Below are positions 58,565-64,000 of a DNA stretch of 64,000 nucleotides, piece by piece. Each line of letters begins with the position of its first letter. Within the stretch, counting starts at the first letter, position 1. Position numbers and translations under genes: made by a program. The stretch comes from Gemmatimonadota bacterium (GTDB lineage: Bacteria > Gemmatimonadota > Gemmatimonadetes > Longimicrobiales > Gaopeijiaceae), in NCBI GenBank assembly GCA_029863645.1, contig JAOTVA010000002.1:34005-98004 (forward strand), read 5' to 3'. Below the pieces are notes generated by a model that searched no databases, was not told the origin of the DNA, and saw only the letters and a list, made by a program, of their open reading frames with translations.

Positions 58565-59403
58565 GCTCGCGCGCCTCGGCGTGGTTGGCATTTGGGGCAG
58601 TAGAACGCAGAGCGACCGCCGAACACCACTCGATGAATCTCGGTGCGGCAACGTGAACACGACTCGCCGTCGCGACCGTAGACGAGCAAGCGGCGCGCGT
58701 ACCGGCCTTCCTCGCCGCTGGCCGTCCGGTAGTCTCTCAGTGTGGTGCCACCTGATTCGATCGCATTTCGTAGCACGCGTCGAATCCCTCGGTGCAGGGC
58801 GGCGGCCTCGTTCCTGGAAACGCTCTTTGCAAGCCGTTGCGGATGCACGCCCGCAAGGAACAGGGCCTCATTGGCGTATATATTGCCGATGCCTGCAATC
58901 TTTCGTTGATCCAACAGCCAGGAACGAAGCGGCGAGCGAGACTCTCGCAGCCCGGCGTGGAGGACACCGCCCGTGAAGGCCGCCTCGAGAGGTTCCGGAC
59001 CCATGCGCCGGGAGCGTCGATGCCACTCGTCATGATCCAGGCACTCGACGGTGCCGAAGCGGCGGGTGTCGTCGAAGACGAGGGCTTTCCCGTCGTCGAG
59101 TCGAAAGCGCACCGCCGGGTGGGCGCCCGGCGAGCTGTCCGGCGTACGCCCGGCAGTGGGGAGGAGACGTCCGGTCATGCCGAGGTTGACCGCGACCACG
59201 CGCTCCCCGTCGAGCTGAAGCAAGACGTTCTTGCCGCGACGTCCGACCTCGACGATGCGGCGGCCGCGCACCCTGCGGGTGAACCGGTCTCGAGCCTCTC
59301 GAAGCACGTCGGAGTGCAGCACCTGAGTTCCGCGGATGGTGCGACCGACCACGGCGGGCCGGAGCCCACGCACGATCGTCTCCGCCTCGGGTAGCTCGGG
59401 CAT
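58561..59403 (-). CDS. mutM: Formamidopyrimidine-DNA glycosylase
   Basis: A 280-residue Fpg/MutM that removes 8-oxoguanine and formamidopyrimidines and cleaves the abasic site. It starts MPELPEAETIVRGL, with the catalytic Pro2 and Glu3 (after Met removal). The helix-two-turn-helix (KIAGIGNIYANEAL) and the C-terminal zinc finger (CSRCRTEIHR with YCPKCQ) are complete. It lies 3 nt after the purD stop. Confidence 0.96.
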   Translation of the reverse strand: MPELPEAETIVRGLRPAVVGRTIRGTQVLHSDVLREARDRFTRRVRGRRIVEVGRRGKNVLLQLDGERVVAVNLGMTGRLLPTAGRTPDSSPGAHPAVRFRLDDGKALVFDDTRRFGTVECLDHDEWHRRSRRMGPEPLEAAFTGGVLHAGLRESRSPLRSWLLDQRKIAGIGNIYANEALFLAGVHPQRLAKSVSRNEAAALHRGIRRVLRNAIESGGTTLRDYRTASGEEGRYARRLLVYGRDGESCSRCRTEIHRVVFGGRSAFYCPKCQPRRGARA

Positions 59404-59406
59404 GGC

Positions 59407-60687
59407 TCAGCCGAGCGTCCGCGCGCGTTCACGCCAGCCGATATCCTTACGCAAGTAAGCCCCCTCGAACTCGATTCGCTCCGCGCCAGTACGGCTGGCC
59501 TCGGCAGCGGCCGCGAACGAGTCGGCGACCGCAGTCACCGCCAATACGCGTCCGCCCGCCGTCAGCAGCCGGCCGTCCCTATATGCGGTACCGGCGTGGA
59601 AGACTATGAGGTCCTCCGACTCCAAGTCGTTCGGGACGGTGATCTCTTTCCCCTTCTCGTAGGCCCCTGGGTATCCGCCGGACGCGACGACCGTCGTGAC
59701 CGCCGCGGTGCTCCGTTGGCGCGCTGTCCGGCCCGCCAGGGAGCCCCCCTCGGCGACCGACACGAGCAGGTCGAGCAGCGAAGACTCCATGAGCGGCAGG
59801 ACGACCTGCGTCTCCGGGTCGCCGAACCGGCAGTTGAACTCGACGACCCGAAGCCCGGACGGGGTCAGCATGAGGCCGGCATAGAGCAAGCCACGAAAGG
59901 GGGCGCCGTCCGCCGACATCGCGGCCAACGTGGGCGTGAAGACCTTCGCGCGGGCCTCGTCGATCAGGGCAGGCGTCGCAAGGGTCACGGGGGCGTAGGC
60001 ACCCATCCCGCCCGTGTTCGGCCCGGTGTCTCCTTCGCCGATGCGCTTGTGGTCTTGGGCCGGGACGAGAATCACGGAATGCTCGCCGTCCGTGACGGCA
60101 AAGACCGAGACTTCCTCGCCCTCCATGTACTCCTCGATGACGACCTCGCGGCCGGCCTCGCCGAAGGCCAAGTCGCCGAGCATCGACCGGACCGCGCCGA
60201 GCGCCTCCTCCTCCGTCGTGCACACGACGGCGCCCTTACCGGCCGCGAGCCCGGACGCTTTCACGACGATGGGCGCGCCCCGCTCGCGCACGAATGCCTC
60301 GGCGCCGTCGAGGTTCGTGAACGTATGGTGCTCCGCCGTGGGTACGCCGGCGTTGCGCATCAGCTCCTTGGAGTACGCCTTGCTCGACTCGATGCGTGCG
60401 GCATCCTTCGACGGCCCGAAGACCGGCAGGCCCTTCGCCTCGAATCGGTCGACGATGCCGGCGGCCAGGGGCGCTTCGGGGCCGATCACCGTCAAGTCGA
60501 TGCGGTGGGCCGCGGCCCATCCCGAGAGCGCTTCGACGTCGCCGGGCGCGATCTCAACGGGCTCGCACAACGGCGCCATGCCGCCATTCGGTTTCGTCGC
60601 GAAGAAGTGGGCCGATGGCGCGTCCTTACGGAGCTTCCAGAGGAGCGCGTGCTCCCGGCCGCCGTTTCCTATGATCAGAATCCGCAT
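59407..60687 (-). CDS. purD: Phosphoribosylamine-glycine ligase
   Basis: A 426-residue GARS, which joins phosphoribosylamine and glycine in purine synthesis. It begins MRILIIGNGGREHALLWKL, and the ATP-grasp core (EEYMEGEEVSVFAVTDG, FRGLLYAGLMLTPSGLRVVE) is conserved. No ribosome site precedes the ATG. An intrinsic-looking terminator ends only about 23 nt upstream, so purD must have its own promoter or use readthrough. Confidence 0.95.
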   Translation of the reverse strand: MRILIIGNGGREHALLWKLRKDAPSAHFFATKPNGGMAPLCEPVEIAPGDVEALSGWAAAHRIDLTVIGPEAPLAAGIVDRFEAKGLPVFGPSKDAARIESSKAYSKELMRNAGVPTAEHHTFTNLDGAEAFVRERGAPIVVKASGLAAGKGAVVCTTEEEALGAVRSMLGDLAFGEAGREVVIEEYMEGEEVSVFAVTDGEHSVILVPAQDHKRIGEGDTGPNTGGMGAYAPVTLATPALIDEARAKVFTPTLAAMSADGAPFRGLLYAGLMLTPSGLRVVEFNCRFGDPETQVVLPLMESSLLDLLVSVAEGGSLAGRTARQRSTAAVTTVVASGGYPGAYEKGKEITVPNDLESEDLIVFHAGTAYRDGRLLTAGGRVLAVTAVADSFAAAAEASRTGAERIEFEGAYLRKDIGWRERARTLG

Positions 60688-60710
60688 GGGCGGAGTCTAG
60701 GCGGGTGGCC

Positions 60711-60753
60711 GGGAAAGAAAAGGGGCGACCGGGGCTATGCGCCCGGTCGCCCC
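60711..60753 (-). terminator. Intrinsic terminator after the M48 gene
   Basis: GGGGCGACCGGG (60722-60733) pairs perfectly with CCCGGTCGCCCC (60742-60753), loop 8 nt. On the minus strand the stem is followed by TTTTCTTT. It lies just after the M48 stop and about 23 nt before purD. Confidence 0.85.
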
Positions 60754-60775
60754 CTACAGCCACGTTCCGGTCGAC

Positions 60776-61780
60776 TCAGCGCTTCAATCCGCTGAGGAAG
60801 TCCGAGCCCATGCGCTTGGCGGCCTCCGCGACGTTGTCCACGAAGTCCTTGGCGCCCTCGGCGTACGCCGAAGCGGCCGCCCGCAGGTCCTCCTGGTAAG
60901 CCGGGTCGGGCTCTCCTCTGCGGGAATACTCGCCCCGGAGAATCCGGTCGTAGTCTCCCGATTCGATCCACGTTCGGAGCTCGCTCACACGCAGCACGTA
61001 GAAGGGGTGAGTGGCCGCCATGAGGTTGAGCACCTTGAAGACCTGATCGGCCAGGTCGCCGCCCTCCTGATATTCCTCGGCCTGCACGATGAAGGCCTGC
61101 AGGCTCGTTTCGTCGTCTTCGCCGCCGCCCGCCATCTTCAGCATGGCACGCATCACGACCTCGGGATCCTGAACGGTCAGCAGCCCCGCCCGGTCGCACG
61201 AGAGCTCGGACTTTCGCGACCACTCGAGTAGACCGACCAAGACCGCTCGGGCCGCGAGCCCCACGATGGGGAAGCCCATGTTCGCGAGATTGATGAGGAA
61301 CACGGTCATCGTGCGGTAGAGCACGTGGTCGCTCAGAATATGCCCGATCTCGTGCCCGATGATGTACTCGAGCTCGTCGGGCGAGGTGAGCCGCACCGTC
61401 CCGGAGTTGAGGATGATGAACGGCTGGTCCATTCCGTAGGCGCCCGCATTGACGATCGGCGTCTGCGATACGTAGAGCGGGTACTCCTCGGGCGCGTCGA
61501 GCGTCTTGAGCGCCTGCTTGTAGATCTTGTAAACCTCGGGGAACTGGTGCTCGCCGACTTTGACGGCGTTCGCCTGAAACGCCAGCCGAATCGGCTTTTC
61601 GCCGAAAAAGCCGAAGAGCTTGCGGAGCACCGCGTCGAAGACCGGAATGCGCCGTAGCGCCTGAAGGGCAGCCTTGTCGGCGGGGTGCTCCCAGGCGTGA
61701 GAGGCGATGTCCGTGAGGACCCGCCGCGCCTTGGCCTCCTCGCCCTTGGCCCCTTCCGCCCGGTTCTGGTCGTCGGTCAT
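60776..61780 (-). CDS. M48-family metallopeptidase
   Basis: A 334-residue zinc protease with HEIGH (LEYIIGHEIGHILSDHVLY) and a downstream acidic stretch (LSCDRAGLLT) that supplies the third ligand region. A hydrophobic stretch of about 35 residues (MTVFLINLANMGFPIVGLAA) follows the active site, so membrane association is likely. The N-terminus carries no clear signal peptide. The last 90 residues are charged and helical. Related proteins take part in membrane protein quality control. It is divergent from glmM. Confidence 0.85.
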   Translation of the reverse strand: MTDDQNRAEGAKGEEAKARRVLTDIASHAWEHPADKAALQALRRIPVFDAVLRKLFGFFGEKPIRLAFQANAVKVGEHQFPEVYKIYKQALKTLDAPEEYPLYVSQTPIVNAGAYGMDQPFIILNSGTVRLTSPDELEYIIGHEIGHILSDHVLYRTMTVFLINLANMGFPIVGLAARAVLVGLLEWSRKSELSCDRAGLLTVQDPEVVMRAMLKMAGGGEDDETSLQAFIVQAEEYQEGGDLADQVFKVLNLMAATHPFYVLRVSELRTWIESGDYDRILRGEYSRRGEPDPAYQEDLRAAASAYAEGAKDFVDNVAEAAKRMGSDFLSGLKR

Positions 61781-61976
61781 GTCATGGTTCCTTTTACGTG
61801 GGTGCTTCCCCTACGCGGCGCCGCATCGCTCGGTTTCAGTCGGGCTGCCTGCTAATGTAGGTCTGCCCGAGAGGACGCCGCCACCGAATCTCGTTGACCT
61901 TGGCCGGCGATGCGGGCGAAACTTCAGCGGCGCGGTGGTCTCGCCGCGAGCCCGCGAGAACAGTTCAGGAGGTGCG

Positions 61977-63359
61977 TTGCCGGTTCAGATACCCGAAGGC
62001 TTGATGGTGAGCGTTTCCGGCGTGCGCGGGCGGGTCGGTGCTCCCTTGACGCCTGAGTTGATCGGCGCGTTCGCCTCCGCGTTCGGCGCCTTCATGGCGG
62101 AAGGGTCGCGCGGCCCCGTGTGCCTCGGACGGGATTCGCGTACGTCCGGACCGATGTTCGCGCGTGCCGTCACCGCCGGCCTCCAGTCGGTCGGCGTCGA
62201 TGTAATCGACCTGGGTATCGTGCCGACGCCGACGCTCCTCCTGGCGGTCCGGCATCACGGCGCGGCCGGTGCGATCGGGGTTACGGCCAGCCACAATCCT
62301 GCCGAGTGGAACGCGCTGAAGCTTGTCTCCGAGGAGGGAATCTTCCTCGACGCCGACCGGTCCTCAGCCTTCCGAGCCTATCTCACGGAGCAGGATCCAC
62401 CCCGAGCCTCTTGGGATACCTTGGGGACGGTCAGCGAGGACGGTGGGGCGTGGACGAGACATCTGCACCGCATTCTCGAGCTGCCGCACGTCGACGTCGG
62501 TGCCATTCGGGCCCGTGGCCTCAAGGTGGCGGTGGACTGCGTGCACGGTGCGGGGGGTCCGGTGGTTTCGGAATTACTCGACGCATTGGGATGCGAGGTG
62601 GTAGGGATCGGCATGGAGCCGGACGGCCTGTTCCCTCGGGATCCGGAGCCAACGGCCGCCAACTTGGCGGACCTCTGCGAGCTCGTCCGGGACAGCGGGG
62701 CAGTGGCCGGGCTCGCGATCGATCCCGACGCAGACCGACTCTCGCTCGTGGACGAGAACGGACGTCCGCTGGGTGAGGACCTCACGTTGGCGCTCGCGGC
62801 CGCGACTGTTTTGTCTCGCACTCCGGGTCCGGTCGTGACGAATCTGTCGACCAGCCAGGTGCTCGAGGACGTCGCCGCGGCGTACGGGGCCACGGTTCAC
62901 CGCGCCCCGGTCGGGGAGGTGAATGTCGCGCGCCGCATGCAAAGCGAGGGTGCGGTGGTCGGAGGAGAGGGGAACGGTGGGGTCATTCTTCCCGCCTTGC
63001 AGCACACCCGTGACGCGCCACTGGCAGTTGCCCTGATCCTGCAACACCTTGCAGACGAGGGCATTACGCTATCCGAAGCGGCAGGCCGTTGGCCTACCTA
63101 CACGATTGTCAAAGAGAAGGTGACGTTCCCGCGCGAGGCGTTGCGGGCGGGCTACACGGCGCTGGAGGAGGACCTCGGCGCCGAGTCGAAGGACGAATCG
63201 GACGGGCTCCGGTTGGCCTGGCCGAAGCGGAAGGCGTGGCTTCACGTGCGGCCCTCGGGAACCGAGCCGGTAGTTCGACTCATCGCGGAGGCGCCCGACG
63301 AATCGCGCGCCCGCGAATTGGTGAAGAGGGCCGCGGAGGTCCTGGAAGGAATCGCTTAA
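61977..63359 (+). CDS. glmM: Phosphoglucosamine/phosphohexomutase (GlmM-like)
   Basis: A 460-residue phosphohexomutase. I start at TTG 61977, with AGGAGG 4 nt upstream (62004 ATG is an alternative). The phosphoserine loop TASHNPAEWNALKL (Ser105), the metal loop DPDADRL and the C-terminal phosphate-binding RPSGTEPVVRLI are present. The TASHNPxEWNALK form is also seen in archaeal-type GlmM. Immediate proximity to glmS makes a glucosamine-6-phosphate to glucosamine-1-phosphate role likely, but phosphomannomutase activity cannot be excluded. Confidence 0.8.
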   Translation: MPVQIPEGLMVSVSGVRGRVGAPLTPELIGAFASAFGAFMAEGSRGPVCLGRDSRTSGPMFARAVTAGLQSVGVDVIDLGIVPTPTLLLAVRHHGAAGAIGVTASHNPAEWNALKLVSEEGIFLDADRSSAFRAYLTEQDPPRASWDTLGTVSEDGGAWTRHLHRILELPHVDVGAIRARGLKVAVDCVHGAGGPVVSELLDALGCEVVGIGMEPDGLFPRDPEPTAANLADLCELVRDSGAVAGLAIDPDADRLSLVDENGRPLGEDLTLALAAATVLSRTPGPVVTNLSTSQVLEDVAAAYGATVHRAPVGEVNVARRMQSEGAVVGGEGNGGVILPALQHTRDAPLAVALILQHLADEGITLSEAAGRWPTYTIVKEKVTFPREALRAGYTALEEDLGAESKDESDGLRLAWPKRKAWLHVRPSGTEPVVRLIAEAPDESRARELVKRAAEVLEGIA

Positions 63360-63387
63360 AGACCGTTAGAGACAGGGAGCATCGCGC

Positions 63388-64000
63388 ATGTGCGGCATCG
63401 TCGGATACGTGGGGTCGAAGCAGGCCACCCCAATCCTCCTGGAAGGACTGAAGCGCCTCGAGTATCGCGGGTACGACTCCGCCGGCGTTGCGCTCCTGAA
63501 TGGCGACGTGCATGTGGTCAAGCGCCCCGGCAAGATCCGGGTGCTCGAGGAGGCCATCGCCCGGCAACCGGCCTTGGGCAATTGCGGCATCGCGCACACG
63601 AGGTGGGCCACGCACGGCGCCCCCAACCAGCCGAACGCCCACCCCCACACCTCCACCGACGGCGACATCGCCCTGGTGCATAACGGGATCATCGAGAACG
63701 CCGACATCCTACGGAGCCAGTTGCAGAAGGAGGGCTATACCTTCGTGTCCGAGACGGACACGGAAGTCGTCGTCCACTTGATCGATCACCTCTGGGGCGA
63801 CGGCGACGGCCTCGAAGACGCCGTGGCCGCCGCGCTGCGCCAAGTCGACGGCGCCTACGGAATCGCAGTCATCTCGTCCCGCGATCCCGACAAGATCGTG
63901 GTGGCCCGCAACGGTAGCCCGCTCCTCATTGGCGTCGGGAAGGACGGCGAGATGCTCGCAGGGTCGGACGCCGCCGCCGTGATCGGTCGTACGCGCGAGG
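63388..64000 (+). CDS. glmS: Glutamine-fructose-6-phosphate aminotransferase, N-terminal part
   Basis: The first 204 residues are visible, cut off by the window end. The start MCGIVGYVGSKQATPILLEG gives the N-terminal nucleophile Cys2 of the glutaminase domain, and HTRWATHGAP and NGIIEN follow as in GlmS. The enzyme makes glucosamine-6-phosphate for cell-wall synthesis. AGGGAG lies 9 nt before the ATG. It follows glmM by 28 nt, so the two hexosamine steps are probably one operon. Confidence 0.95.
   Translation, partial: MCGIVGYVGSKQATPILLEGLKRLEYRGYDSAGVALLNGDVHVVKRPGKIRVLEEAIARQPALGNCGIAHTRWATHGAPNQPNAHPHTSTDGDIALVHNGIIENADILRSQLQKEGYTFVSETDTEVVVHLIDHLWGDGDGLEDAVAAALRQVDGAYGIAVISSRDPDKIVVARNGSPLLIGVGKDGEMLAGSDAAAVIGRTRE

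Noticed and set aside
59596..60795. 399-codon plus-strand open frame
   Set aside because: It is antisense to purD and runs through its terminator. The PurD ATP-grasp motifs show which strand is coding.

Overview
The window is high-GC, gene-dense bacterial DNA with many short overlaps, frequent GTG and TTG starts and no gap above 300 bp between genes. Lipoproteins, a Tat lipoprotein, SurA-like chaperones, a GT9 heptosyltransferase and EnvC-FtsEX point to a diderm. MenG points to menaquinone. A Gemmatimonadota-like organism is my best guess from gene content and style, but no rRNA or other decisive marker is present. I saw no tRNA, rRNA, insertion sequence, phage gene or CRISPR array.

Layout. 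1-8 kb: secreted and surface proteins of weak annotation (outer-membrane-like protein, SH3 protein, lipoprotein metalloprotease, zinc-ribbon membrane protein, TPR protein, heptapeptide-repeat lipoprotein) and a regulator with AraC-type HTH. 8-13 kb: PBP4-type carboxypeptidase with LysM, a Fur/PerR regulator and acetyl-CoA synthetase. 13-16.7 kb: the most unusual locus, a radical SAM/SPASM enzyme directly behind a Tat-exported lipoprotein beta-propeller whose last 44 residues carry seven cysteines, with a hexapeptide-repeat acyltransferase upstream. 17-20 kb: guaB and a lytic transglycosylase. 20-34.4 kb: a long minus-strand series (DUF58, VWA protein, mfd, two SurA-like foldases, pdxA, ftsE, ftsX, envC, holB, moaC), mostly overlapping or nearly so.

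34.6-45.8 kb (plus strand): a DUF4384-like protein behind a sigma-54-like promoter, a GspE/PilB-like protein fused to a receiver domain but lacking the Walker A lysine, lepA, then a tightly overlapping set (GT9, ROK kinase, PfkB kinase, STAS-HATPase protein, STAS-like protein) and a Cys/Met-metabolism PLP enzyme. 45.8-53 kb: pruA, mrp, and an ECF sigma factor operon with a double-zinc-finger anti-sigma protein, a bactofilin-like membrane protein, a toast-rack-like protein and two tiny membrane proteins, one of only 31 residues. 53-64 kb: menG, a phosphotransferase, a TauE/SafE permease, paired M16 peptidases, mutM, purD, an M48 peptidase, a GlmM-like phosphomutase and the start of glmS.

The strongest candidate for an undescribed system is the radical SAM/propeller pair. 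A radical SAM enzyme must act in the cytoplasm, and Tat exports folded proteins, so the arrangement fits post-translational modification of the Cys-rich tail before export. This is inferred from sequence architecture only.
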